Assembly: GCF_025665335.1 (NCBI RefSeq)
Contig: NZ_CP106869.1
Span: 708,501 to 772,500 of the forward strand
From: Xanthomonas sp. AM6
GTDB lineage: Bacteria; Pseudomonadota; Gammaproteobacteria; Xanthomonadales; Xanthomonadaceae
DNA: 64,000 nt
Reading direction: 5' to 3'
Part shown: positions 1 through 7,505 of the stretch, in pieces
Position numbering within the stretch: the stretch's first letter is position 1
Layout: every line of letters starts with the position of its first letter
Made by a program: the position numbers and the translations under genes
The notes under the pieces: model-generated
What the model saw: the letters and a program-made list of their open reading frames with translations, nothing else
Told to the model about the DNA's origin: nothing
Databases searched by the model: none

Positions 1-1372
1 TGCTCGCGCATGCGACGCCGATGCTCACCGTCACGTGGGAGCTCGTCGGGCTGGAGGCGTGCGGGAGGTTCAGGGCGCGCACCGCCGCGCGCACCTGTTC
101 GGCCAGTTTCTCCGCGCCGGCCTGGTCGGTGAACGGCAAGACGAGCGCGAATTCCTCGCCGCCGTAGCGCGCGGCGGCGTCGTGCGGCCGCAGTGCGCAG
201 GAGGCCATGGCCTGGCCCACCTGGCGCAGGCAGGCGTCGCCGTTCACGTGTCCGTAGGTGTCGTTGTAGAGCTTGAAGTGGTCGATGTCGATCATCAGCA
301 GCGAGACGGGCGAGTGCACGGCTTCGCTCTGCTGCAGCGCGCGCCGCAGTTTGTGGTCGAAGCCGCGGCGGTTGTAGATGCCGGTGAGCGTGTCGATCCA
401 CGCTTCCGTGCTCAGCTTGGTCTCGCTGGCGTGCATGCGCCGCAGTTGCTGGTCCAGCCAGATGCCGAGGCCGACGAACAGGACGCAGCCCACGAGGGTG
501 ATGATGGAGCGGCGCACGGCCAGTTCGCGCCATGGCGCGAGCACTTCGCTGGAGGACACGCCGGCCAGCACCGATAGCGGATACGGCCGCGCCTGGGCGA
601 ATCCGGAGATGCGCTCCACGCCGTCCAGCGGCGACATGTAGATGACCCAGCCGCGGTGCAGGGTCTGCATCGTCCGGTGGATCGGCGTGCCGGCGATGCT
701 GCTGCCGCTGAGGCTCTCGTCGCCGGGGTGGCGCGAGACGATGGTGCCGTCGTCGTGGATGATGGCGATCGAGCCGCGCTGGCCGACGTCGAAGGTGCTA
801 TGGAAGCGCTTGAAGTACTCCACGCGGATGCTGGCCAGCACGACGCCGCCGAAGGAACCGTCGGGATTGTTGATGCGCCGGGTCAGAGTGACGATCCACG
901 AGCCGTCGGACCGGCTCTGGATCGGATGGCCGACGAACGCCATGGCGTTGTTGTGGGCCTTGTGGTGCCGGAAGTAGGCCCGGTCGGAATTGTTGTGGTG
1001 CCGGGGCCCGCCCGGCAGCGACGAGTTCACCCAGTTGCCGGCCGCGTCGTAGACGAAGATGGCGTGCACGCGGTCGGAGCGGTTGGCTTCCTCCACCAGG
1101 AAGGTGTGCAGCGCCTTCGGCTCGGTGTTGCCGGTCTCCACGCGCGCGACGATGCCCGACAGCACGGTCTCGGCGATCGCGAACGAGTCGCTGGTGTGCT
1201 GGGCGAGGGAACTGGCCAGGTTCAGCGAGCTGGTCTGGGCGGTGCGCAACGCCGTGCTTCTGGCATCGCGCAGCGACGAGTACTCCGAGGCGACCAGCAT
1301 CGCCCACGCCGCGGTGACGAACAGGTGCAGCGCCACCCGTTGGGCCAGGTACCTTCGATGCTTGCCTATCAT
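1..1372 (-). CDS. Membrane-bound diguanylate cyclase (Cache-like sensor + GGDEF), 3' end cut by window edge
   Basis: Predicted to make cyclic di-GMP from two GTP at the inner membrane. Reading back from the ATG there are 457 codons without a stop up to the window edge, so only the C-terminal tail is missing. A short cytoplasmic start is followed by a first membrane segment (about residues 13-26), a periplasmic double-Cache-like sensor region (about 30-270), a second membrane helix (about 285-305), then the GGDEF domain. The active-site motif is GGEEF at about residues 404-408, preceded by the usual aspartates and followed by the family strand TVSIGVA. GGEEF is normally active. The ligand of the sensor cannot be read from sequence. 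The gene points away from the ParD-like/map operon and shares the 244-bp gap upstream with it. Confidence 0.9.
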   Translation of the reverse strand, partial: MIGKHRRYLAQRVALHLFVTAAWAMLVASEYSSLRDARSTALRTAQTSSLNLASSLAQHTSDSFAIAETVLSGIVARVETGNTEPKALHTFLVEEANRSDRVHAIFVYDAAGNWVNSSLPGGPRHHNNSDRAYFRHHKAHNNAMAFVGHPIQSRSDGSWIVTLTRRINNPDGSFGGVVLASIRVEYFKRFHSTFDVGQRGSIAIIHDDGTIVSRHPGDESLSGSSIAGTPIHRTMQTLHRGWVIYMSPLDGVERISGFAQARPYPLSVLAGVSSSEVLAPWRELAVRRSIITLVGCVLFVGLGIWLDQQLRRMHASETKLSTEAWIDTLTGIYNRRGFDHKLRRALQQSEAVHSPVSLLMIDIDHFKLYNDTYGHVNGDACLRQVGQAMASCALRPHDAAARYGGEEFALVLPFTDQAGAEKLAEQVRAAVRALNLPHASSPTSSHVTVSIGVACAS

Positions 1373-1559
1373 GTCCGTCTCCCGCTAGGGGCCAATGGAC
1401 CTGTCCTTGCAATCCCTGTGCCGATGCTGGCGCCGCCGCTCCGACACGCGCCGGCCGGCCCGCCGGGCATCGCTTTGCGCCAAGTGCCGGACGGCCGTCA
1501 GGGGCCGTGAGGGCCGGAACGTCGCAGTGGCGCCGCCTGCCGATGAACGCTGGCAACGA

Positions 1560-1588
1560 TTGCCCGGCATATACGAAATGTATATGAT
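1560..1588 (+). promoter_or_regulatory. Promoter with embedded palindromic operator for the antitoxin-map operon
   Basis: A sigma-70 type promoter is visible: -35 TTGCCC (1560-1565), 17-bp spacer, -10 TATGAT (1583-1588). The spacer and -10 contain a perfect inverted repeat, CATATAC-GAAAT-GTATATG (1568-1586). This is an AT-rich island in very GC-rich DNA, 28 bp before the antitoxin start. An antitoxin bound here would block RNA polymerase, the usual autoregulation of type II toxin-antitoxin operons. The role is inferred. Confidence 0.65.
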
Positions 1589-1616
1589 CCATGTATAAAT
1601 TCCATCGGGAGCCGAC

Positions 1617-1829
1617 ATGGGCATCGTCAACATCGACGACGAGTTGCACGACCAGCTGCGCCGCGCCTGCACGGTGACCAGCCGCTCCATCAATGCGCAG
1701 GCCAACTTCTGGATCAAGATCGGCATGTTGTGCGAACTGCATCCGGAACTTTCGTTCCAGGACCTGGTGGCGCGCGAGCTGCGCGCGGCCGGGGTGCAGC
1801 CGCAGGCGTTGACGCCGGGGCGGGCGTGA
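1617..1829 (+). CDS. ParD-like antitoxin-family protein
   Basis: Small 70-residue protein of the ParD_like type. The first third (NIDDELHDQLRRAC) resembles the ribbon-helix-helix DNA-binding fold of ParD/CopG antitoxins, with a beta strand then two helices, and the rest is a short helical tail. ParD proteins normally repress their own operon and neutralise a ParE toxin. No ParE-like gene follows; the coupled downstream gene is a methionine aminopeptidase. The GTG start of that gene overlaps this stop codon (GTGA), so the two should be cotranslated. A palindrome in the promoter fits autoregulation. Family assignment is from sequence character; the partner is not known. Confidence 0.75.
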   Translation: MGIVNIDDELHDQLRRACTVTSRSINAQANFWIKIGMLCELHPELSFQDLVARELRAAGVQPQALTPGRA

Positions 1830-2602
1830 TCAAGCGGCCGGACGAACTCGCATTGATGGCCGAGTCCGGCCGGCTGCTGGCGCAGGTGTTCCATGCGCTG
1901 GACCAGCTGCCGCTGGAAGGCCGCAGCACGCTGCAGATCAACGACTTCGTCGAACGGATGATCGTCGACGAGCTGGGCGCGCGGCCGGCCAGCAAGGGCC
2001 AGTACGGGTTCCCGTTCGTGCTCAACGCGTCGATCGACGACGTGGTCTGCCACGGCGTGCCCGCGGCCGGCGACGTGCTGCGCGGCGGCCAGATCGTCAA
2101 CCTGGACATCACCCTGGAGAAGAACGGCTACATCGCCGATTCCAGCACCACCTATCTGGTCGGCGAGGTGGCGTATCCGGCGCGGCGGCTGGTGCACACG
2201 GCCTACCAGGCGATGTGGAAGGGCATCGCCGCGGTGCGCCCGGGCGCGCGCCTGGGCGACATCGGCCACGCCATCGCCCGCCATGCGCGCGAACACGGCT
2301 ACAGCGTGGTGAAGGAGTATTGCGGGCACGGCATCGGCCGCGAGATGCACGAGGACCCGCAGATCCTGCATTACGGCCACGCCGGCACCGGGTTGGAGCT
2401 GCAGGAAGGCATGGTGTTCACCATCGAGCCGATGCTCAACCAGGGCAGGGCGGCGATCCGTTCCGAGCCGGAGCAATGGCCGGTGCACACCCGCGACGGC
2501 AAGCTGTCGGCGCAGTTCGAACACACGGTGGCGGTGACGCGCACGGGCGTGCGCGTGCTGACGCTGCGGCCTGGAGAAAGGCCGCTATGCCGGGTGGAGT
2601 GA
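1826..2602 (+). CDS. map: Type I methionine aminopeptidase
   Basis: Removes the N-terminal methionine from nascent proteins in the cytoplasm using a dinuclear metal centre. Length (258 aa with the GTG start) is normal for the type I enzyme. All metal and catalytic residues are present: His76 (CHGVP), Asp94 (NLDIT), Asp105, His168 (GHGIG), Glu201 (FTIEPM) and Glu232 (QFEHT). The GTG start is chosen because it overlaps the antitoxin stop and begins the family's N-terminal helix (IKRPDELALM); longer in-frame starts would run through the antitoxin gene. The housekeeping map gene usually sits beside rpsB/tsf, so this is probably an additional paralogue. An 84-bp decayed copy of its metal-site region lies 4 kb downstream. 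Confidence 0.93.
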   Translation: MIKRPDELALMAESGRLLAQVFHALDQLPLEGRSTLQINDFVERMIVDELGARPASKGQYGFPFVLNASIDDVVCHGVPAAGDVLRGGQIVNLDITLEKNGYIADSSTTYLVGEVAYPARRLVHTAYQAMWKGIAAVRPGARLGDIGHAIARHAREHGYSVVKEYCGHGIGREMHEDPQILHYGHAGTGLELQEGMVFTIEPMLNQGRAAIRSEPEQWPVHTRDGKLSAQFEHTVAVTRTGVRVLTLRPGERPLCRVE

Positions 2603-2813
2603 GGCGGGTCGGCAGGTGAGGGCGCCGCGGCGGGTGCGGCGACTGCCGCGACCGACCGGCGCACGCGAGCGCACCGCATGACGGCATGGGCCTGGCGCGG
2701 GCCAGTGGGCGCCGGTGGTGACGGGCGCCTATGTGCGATGGCGGACGCATCGGCGCGCGCGATGCGCGTCGCGCTGGCTGTGGTGGTGCCGATCGCGGCG
2801 CCGCCGCATCGGA

Positions 2814-3677
2814 TCAGCCGAAGTGTTCGATCAGCAGGTCGGTCAGCACGCGGATCTTGCGCGCCGGGTGCGCGGCCGGTGGCCTGACGACGTACAGGCC
2901 GGCCACGGGCAGGGGATAGTTGCTCAGCACCCGCACCAACGCGCCGGAGGCGATGTGGTCGGCGATCAGGAAATCCGGCAATGCGGCGATGCCAAGCCCG
3001 GCCAGGGCGGCGGCGGCCAGCGCGGCGCCGTTATCGGCCTTGAAGCGCCCACGCGGGTGCAGGGTGATCATCCTGTCGCCGTCCGTCAGCCGCCAGGCTT
3101 CGGTGCCCTGCATCAGCGCTTCGTGCGCCAGCAGCGCCTCCGGCGTGTCCGGTTCGCCGTGTTCGCGCAGGTAGTCGGGGGTGGCCACCAGGCTGCCGTG
3201 CATCGGCGCCACGCGGCGCGCGATCAGGCTGGAGTCGGGCAGGTAGCCGAGCCGGATGGCGCAGTCGAAGCCCTCGGCGACCAGGTCGATGTAGCGGTCG
3301 CTGTAGCAGGCATGCACCTGCAGCGCGGGATGCCGGCGCGCCAGCTCGGCGAGCACCGGCGCCAGGTGGGTGGGGCCGAAGGTCAATGGCGCGGCGATGC
3401 GCAGGCGGCCGCGCAGGTCGCCGGCCGGGACGATGGTCTCGCGCGCCACGTCCATCTCTGCGCAGATGCGCGCGGCGTGTTCGCGGAAGGTGGCGCCGGC
3501 CTCGGTGACGGCCGCGCCGCGGGTGGTGCGGGCGAGCAGCTGGATGCCCAGTTCCTCCTCGAGCCGGAGCAGGCGGCGGCTGACGATGGACTTGGCCAGG
3601 CCCAGGCGGCGCGCGGCCGGCGACACGCCGCCGGCATCGGCCACCTCGACGAAGGTGCGGAGATCCTCGATGTCCAT
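2814..3677 (-). CDS. LysR-family transcriptional regulator
   Basis: A 287-residue LysR-type regulator with an N-terminal winged helix-turn-helix (about residues 1-60) and a substrate-binding effector domain (about 88-285). I chose the internal ATG that begins MDIEDLRTF because it is the standard LysR start; an upstream in-frame start adds 11 residues unlike the family. It is divergent from the cysteine hydrolase/DoxX/pirin genes with a 116-bp gap, the classical LysR arrangement, so it most likely controls those genes and itself. The inducer is unknown. The effector domain looks like the subgroup often found next to quinone and oxidative-stress genes, but this is a weak inference. Confidence 0.88.
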   Translation of the reverse strand: MDIEDLRTFVEVADAGGVSPAARRLGLAKSIVSRRLLRLEEELGIQLLARTTRGAAVTEAGATFREHAARICAEMDVARETIVPAGDLRGRLRIAAPLTFGPTHLAPVLAELARRHPALQVHACYSDRYIDLVAEGFDCAIRLGYLPDSSLIARRVAPMHGSLVATPDYLREHGEPDTPEALLAHEALMQGTEAWRLTDGDRMITLHPRGRFKADNGAALAAAALAGLGIAALPDFLIADHIASGALVRVLSNYPLPVAGLYVVRPPAAHPARKIRVLTDLLIEHFG

Positions 3678-3793
3678 GAGCGTTCCTGTTTCCGCGACAC
3701 GGAAAGTCATTTCATGCGGCTAGTATGCCGGAACGGGGAACGTCAAAGTCTGCTCCGAGGTCGCCATCGCGGCGGCCACCAAAGGAGACGGCA

Positions 3794-4402
3794 ATGAGCA
3801 ACAGCAAAGGCGTGTGGCGGTCGGAAGATGTGGCCCTGGTCCTGATCGACTATCAGAAGGAAATGTTCGAGCACGTGCGTTCGGAGACCGACGCGGCGAC
3901 GATCGATCTGAACGTGCGGCTGTTGATCAAGGCTGCCAAGGCGTTCGGCATCCCGGTGGTGTTGAGCACCGTCGGCGTGCAGATGGGCGTCAACGGGCCG
4001 ACCCGCGCCTCGATCCTGGAGGAACTGCCGGGCGTGGAGGTCATCGACCGCAGCTCGATGAACGCATGGGAAGACGACGCTTTCCGCGCGGCGATCGAAC
4101 GCACCGGTCGCAAGCGGTTGGTGTTCGGCGCGCTGTACACCGAGATCTGCCTGGCGTTCCCGGTCGTGGACGCGCTGCGCGACGGTTACGAGGCGATGTT
4201 CGTGGTCGATGCGGTCGGCGGCATGTCGCAACTGGCGCACCGCACCGCGATCGAGCGGTTGACCGCGGCCGGCGCCGTGCCGACCACGGCGCTGGCGCTG
4301 TGGACCGAGCTGTTCCGCGACTGGAAGTCCCCGCTCGCCGACAAGGCGCGCGAACTGTTCGCCTGGTACGTCCCGGAACTGCAGGCGCTGGCCGCGCGCT
4401 GA
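3794..4402 (+). CDS. Isochorismatase-like cysteine hydrolase
   Basis: A 202-residue hydrolase of the isochorismatase superfamily, closer to the YcaC/nicotinamidase-like branch. The catalytic Asp is in the first strand (VLIDYQ, Asp19) and the nucleophilic Cys is Cys119 (ALYTEICLAF), as in the family's Asp-Lys-Cys triad. The start is set by a strong ribosome site, AAAGGAGA, 6 bases before ATG. It is the first gene after the divergent LysR promoter region and is followed by doxX and pirin-like genes. Such clusters are common in proteobacteria and are usually thought to act on electrophile or quinone stress, but the substrate cannot be deduced here. Confidence 0.85.
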   Translation: MSNSKGVWRSEDVALVLIDYQKEMFEHVRSETDAATIDLNVRLLIKAAKAFGIPVVLSTVGVQMGVNGPTRASILEELPGVEVIDRSSMNAWEDDAFRAAIERTGRKRLVFGALYTEICLAFPVVDALRDGYEAMFVVDAVGGMSQLAHRTAIERLTAAGAVPTTALALWTELFRDWKSPLADKARELFAWYVPELQALAAR

Positions 4403-4508
4403 GCCTGCGCATGCCTGCGGCGGTGCGCTTCAACGCGCCGCCGCATCGGCATGGCGGCAGCGTCCGCTCCATCGCTATTCCTCTTCACACTCTATCGAGA
4501 CTGCACAC

Positions 4509-4919
4509 ATGACCACCGCTACCTTTCCCAACCACGCGCCGTCCGGGCGCCTTACCCGCGGCCTGTCCTGGACGCTGCGGATCTTCGCCGCCGTGGCCTT
4601 CCTGGCAGCGGGCGGCGCCAAGCTGGCCGGCGTCCCGATGATGGTCGAGGTGTTCGACCACATCGGCCTCGGCCAGTGGTTCCGCATCGTCACCGGTGTG
4701 ATCGAGGTGATCGGCGCGATCGCGCTGCTGCTGCCGGCCACGGTCGCGTTCTCCGGCGCCTGGCTTGCGGCGATGATGTTCGTGGCCGCCGGGGTGCACC
4801 TGTTCGTGATCGGCGGCAGCCCGATCCCGGCGATCGTGCTGATGCTGGTCACCGCCACGGTCGCCTGGTTGCATCGCGACCACCTTGCGGCGGTGCTGCG
4901 CACCGCGCGTTCGGCATGA
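4509..4919 (+). CDS. DoxX-family integral membrane protein
   Basis: A 136-residue protein with four hydrophobic helices (about residues 23-42, 55-78, 82-103 and 107-126) in the DoxX/quinol-oxidase-subunit-like fold. Many bacterial DoxX proteins sit next to stress enzymes and are thought to work with quinones or thiol stress. Here it lies between a cysteine hydrolase and a pirin, all on the same strand. Its stop overlaps the pirin start (ATGA), so the two are translationally coupled. A specific biochemical role cannot be assigned. Confidence 0.85.
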   Translation: MTTATFPNHAPSGRLTRGLSWTLRIFAAVAFLAAGGAKLAGVPMMVEVFDHIGLGQWFRIVTGVIEVIGAIALLLPATVAFSGAWLAAMMFVAAGVHLFVIGGSPIPAIVLMLVTATVAWLHRDHLAAVLRTARSA

Positions 4920-5869
4920 ACGCGGGAGCGCACGCCATGCAGACGCTGTCCACGCCGGTCCTTCCCCTCGCCACGCCTGCGCCTGCGGCGCCGCCGGCGC
5001 CGCCGCGCGCCATCGTGTACCGCACCCGCGGCCACGGCGCAGGCCCCATCACCCGCCTGATGAGCCCGTCCGATCTCGGACAGGCGCTGAAGCCGTTCGT
5101 GTTCCTGGATATCTTCGAGGCGCAGGGTCCGACCCTGCAGGCGATGGCCGCGATGCCGCTGCATCCGCATTCCGGCATCGCCACGGTCACCGTGTTCACC
5201 GAAGGCACGATGCGCTACGACGACCCGGGCAGCGGCCGCGGCGAGATCGGCTACGGCGGCGTGGAATGGATGCGCGCCGGGATCGGCGTGTGGCACGGCA
5301 AGGAAATGGCTCCGCCGCCCGATGCGTCGCACATCCAGGGCTTCCAGCTGTGGCTGGCGTTGCCGGCGGCGCTGGAGACGTCGGAACCGCAGAGCCGTTA
5401 CGTCGAAGCGCAGGACATGGCCATGGCTGGGCCCGCGCACGTGGTGATCGGCCACTACGATGGCATCCACAGCCCGATCGACGCGCCGGACGGGATCAAC
5501 TACCTGCTGGTCACCCTGCATCCGGGCGAGCGCTGGGTCTACCATCCGCCGGCCGGCCACCAGGTGGCATGGCTGGCGCTCGCAGGCGGCGCGCTCGATG
5601 CCGGTGCGCCGGTGTCGCGCGGCGAGATGGTGATCTTCGCCGACGACGGCGCGCCGATCGCGCTGGAAGCGCGCGGGCAGGAGCCGGCGGTGTTCGTGCT
5701 CGGCTCGGCGGTGCCGCATCCGCATGCGCTGCACATGGGCAACTACTCGGTGCACACCTCGGCGCAGGCGCTCGCGGCCGGCGAGGAGCGCATCCGCGAC
5801 CTGGGCCGGAAGCTGAAGGCCGCGGGCGACCGCCGCACCGGGTCCGGGACGATCCCGGTGTTCAAGTGA
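4916..5869 (+). CDS. Pirin-family bicupin protein
   Basis: Pirins are two-domain cupins; some are quercetinase-like and others are metal-dependent regulators. The 317-residue reading frame begins at the ATGA overlap with doxX (an ATG 21 bases later is also possible). The N-terminal cupin has the metal-site pair His-x-His (LHPHSG). The second part of the site reads WHGKEM, placing three bonds from His to Glu where the common pirin motif is HSE; the extra residue may alter metal geometry. The N-terminal 25 residues are Ala/Pro-rich and probably disordered. Context suggests control by the LysR regulator upstream. Confidence 0.87.
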   Translation: MNAGAHAMQTLSTPVLPLATPAPAAPPAPPRAIVYRTRGHGAGPITRLMSPSDLGQALKPFVFLDIFEAQGPTLQAMAAMPLHPHSGIATVTVFTEGTMRYDDPGSGRGEIGYGGVEWMRAGIGVWHGKEMAPPPDASHIQGFQLWLALPAALETSEPQSRYVEAQDMAMAGPAHVVIGHYDGIHSPIDAPDGINYLLVTLHPGERWVYHPPAGHQVAWLALAGGALDAGAPVSRGEMVIFADDGAPIALEARGQEPAVFVLGSAVPHPHALHMGNYSVHTSAQALAAGEERIRDLGRKLKAAGDRRTGSGTIPVFK

Positions 5870-5888
5870 GGTAAGCGCCTGCGTCATC

Positions 5889-5929
5889 GGTGGCGGCGCG
5901 CGTGCGCGAGATGCACGCGCCCCGCCACC
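5889..5929 (+). terminator. Hairpin after the pirin gene
   Basis: Two 17-bp arms (5889-5905 and 5913-5929) pair with a single mismatch around a 7-base loop, starting 19 bp after the pirin stop. There is no clear run of T, so it is a candidate terminator or mRNA-stabilising stem only. The rest of the 460-bp space up to the efflux adaptor gene holds the map remnant and the response-regulator box listed separately. Confidence 0.45.
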
Positions 5930-6051
5930 TCGCATGAACTGCGGGCGTGGGAGACATCACGGCGGACGTGTCGGCTTACCGCCGCGTTGCGCACGCCGCA
6001 GCTCGGCGTGCCAGCCGGCGTGTCTTCGTGCAGCGCGGCTGCCCCGGCCTC

Positions 6052-6135
6052 GACGTGCTGCGCAGCGGCCAGATCGTCAACCTGGATTTCACTCTGGGGA
6101 AGAACGGCGACATCGCCGATTCCAGCACCGCTTAT
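6052..6135 (+). pseudogene. Remnant of a methionine aminopeptidase gene
   Basis: This stretch aligns without gaps to bases 2072-2155 of the intact map gene, with roughly nine in ten bases identical by eye. It covers the codons for GQIVNLD through IADSST, including both metal-binding aspartates. Similarity stops abruptly on both sides and there is no start, no remaining active site and no antitoxin trace. It looks like the scar of a partial duplication or of a lost second map copy. An open frame runs through it, but nothing suggests that it is expressed as a protein. Confidence 0.7.
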
Positions 6136-6240
6136 TGGCATGCCGCTGCGCAAGGCCCGCGCAGGCGCAGCGCCACCGCTTGCGCCATCGATCGCTCCGT
6201 TGGCTCTGAGCTTCTGCAGACGACGGCCCAACGAAACCGC

Positions 6241-6272
6241 GCGACATTTCCGCGACATCCGCGGCCGATGAT
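6241..6272 (+). promoter_or_regulatory. Candidate response-regulator box and promoter for the RND operon
   Basis: Direct repeat GCGACA at 6241-6246 and 6252-6257, start-to-start spacing exactly 11 bp, each preceded by C and followed by T. A -10-like GATGAT begins 15 bp after the second repeat starts. The same arrangement occurs before the MipA gene and before the LpxO-like gene. Tandem repeats one helical turn apart overlapping the -35 region are how OmpR/PhoB-type activators bind. The encoded OmpR-family regulator nearby is the natural candidate. Confidence 0.6.
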
Positions 6273-6329
6273 CGGCGCAGGCTCCATCTCGGGCCGGGCG
6301 GCAAGCGCGCCACAAGCGAAGGAATCCCA

Positions 6330-7505
6330 ATGAAGCAACGCCGAATCGTGCCGATCGGTGCGGTGGTCCTGATGATTGCCATCGCCCTGGTGGTGGTGGC
6401 GGTGAAACCCGGCAGCGGCAGCCAGGCCGCAGCTACCGCCGCCGCGCCCGCGCCCGTGCTGTCCGTCGCCATGACCACGGCGCAGGTCGCCACGCTGCCC
6501 GTGCGCATCCCAGCCAGCGGCAACATCGCCGCGTGGCAGGAAGCCAGCATCGGCACCGAGGTGGATGGGCTGCGCCTGACCGAGGTGAGGGTCAACGTGG
6601 GCGATACGGTCCGGCGCGGCCAGTTGCTGGCGCAGTTCGCGCCGGAGATGGTGGCCGCCGACGTGGCCGAGGCGCAGGCGTCGCTGGCCCAGGCCAAGGC
6701 GCAAGCCTGGGAGGCGCAGGCCAATGCCGAGCGCGCGCGGAAGCTCGACGCGTCGGGCGCGATGTCGACCCAGCAGGTCGATCAGCTGGTGGTGGCGGCC
6801 AGGACGGCGCTGGCCAGGCTGGACGTGGCGCAGGCGATCGAGACGCGACAGCGCCTGCGGCTGGCGCAGACCCGGGTGCTCGCGCCCGGCGACGGGATCA
6901 TCACCTCGCGCACGGCCACGGTCGGCGCGGTGATGCCGGCGGGACAGGAGCTGTTCCGCCTGATCCAGGACGGCCGGCTCGAATGGCGGGCGAGCGTGGC
7001 CATGGCGGACATCGGCAAGCTGGCGCCGGGCCAGCGGGCGGTGGTCGCGGTGCAGGGACAGCCGCCGATCGAGGGCCGGCTGCGGATCGTCGCCCCGGCC
7101 ATCGAGACGCAGACGCACACCGGCCTGGTCTACGTGGATCTGCCGCCCGATCGCGCGCTCCAGGCCGGCGCGTTCGCGCGCGGGCACATCGAGGTCGGCG
7201 AGGGCAAGGCGCTGACCGTGCCGCAGGGCGCGGTGGTGCTGCGCGACGGCTTCCATTACGTGATGCGCCTGGGCCCCGCGTCCAACGTGATGATGACGAA
7301 GGTCGCCATCGGACGGCGTGCGGGCGAGCGCATCGAAATCGTCGGCGGGCTGGCCGCTTCCCAGCCCATCATCGCGTCGGGGCTGAGCTTCCTGAGCGAG
7401 GGCGACACGGTCAGGGTCGTGCGCGACGCCGGCGGGCGCGGGCGCGGTGCGGCCGCCGCCCACGCGCAGCCGGACGCGGCGGTGGCGCGCGGGGCCGCGC
7501 CATGA
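6330..7505 (+). CDS. RND efflux periplasmic adaptor (membrane fusion protein)
   Basis: A 391-residue adaptor linking an inner-membrane RND pump to an outer-membrane channel. It has an N-terminal signal-anchor (about residues 8-25), a biotinyl/lipoyl-like half (about 60-100), a coiled-coil hairpin rich in Ala and Gln (about 105-170), a second lipoyl half, then beta-barrel and membrane-proximal domains. AAGGAA lies just upstream of ATG. The last 25 residues are Ala/Arg-rich and low in complexity. Its stop overlaps the pump's start (ATGA). No cysteine lipobox is seen, so it is anchored by the N-terminal helix. Substrates are unknown. Confidence 0.92.
   Translation: MKQRRIVPIGAVVLMIAIALVVVAVKPGSGSQAAATAAAPAPVLSVAMTTAQVATLPVRIPASGNIAAWQEASIGTEVDGLRLTEVRVNVGDTVRRGQLLAQFAPEMVAADVAEAQASLAQAKAQAWEAQANAERARKLDASGAMSTQQVDQLVVAARTALARLDVAQAIETRQRLRLAQTRVLAPGDGIITSRTATVGAVMPAGQELFRLIQDGRLEWRASVAMADIGKLAPGQRAVVAVQGQPPIEGRLRIVAPAIETQTHTGLVYVDLPPDRALQAGAFARGHIEVGEGKALTVPQGAVVLRDGFHYVMRLGPASNVMMTKVAIGRRAGERIEIVGGLAASQPIIASGLSFLSEGDTVRVVRDAGGRGRGAAAAHAQPDAAVARGAAP

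Noticed and set aside
1730-1825. Longer N-terminus for methionine aminopeptidase running through the antitoxin gene
   Set aside because: The extra residues are the antitoxin gene read in another frame; the GTG at the GTGA overlap gives the normal enzyme length.
1617-2602. Classical ParDE toxin-antitoxin pair
   Set aside because: The second gene is a complete methionine aminopeptidase with all metal ligands; no ParE/RelE-like frame exists on either strand nearby.
5884-6330. Open frame on the minus strand over the pirin-RND gap
   Set aside because: No start signal or family features; it crosses the map remnant and the response-regulator box.
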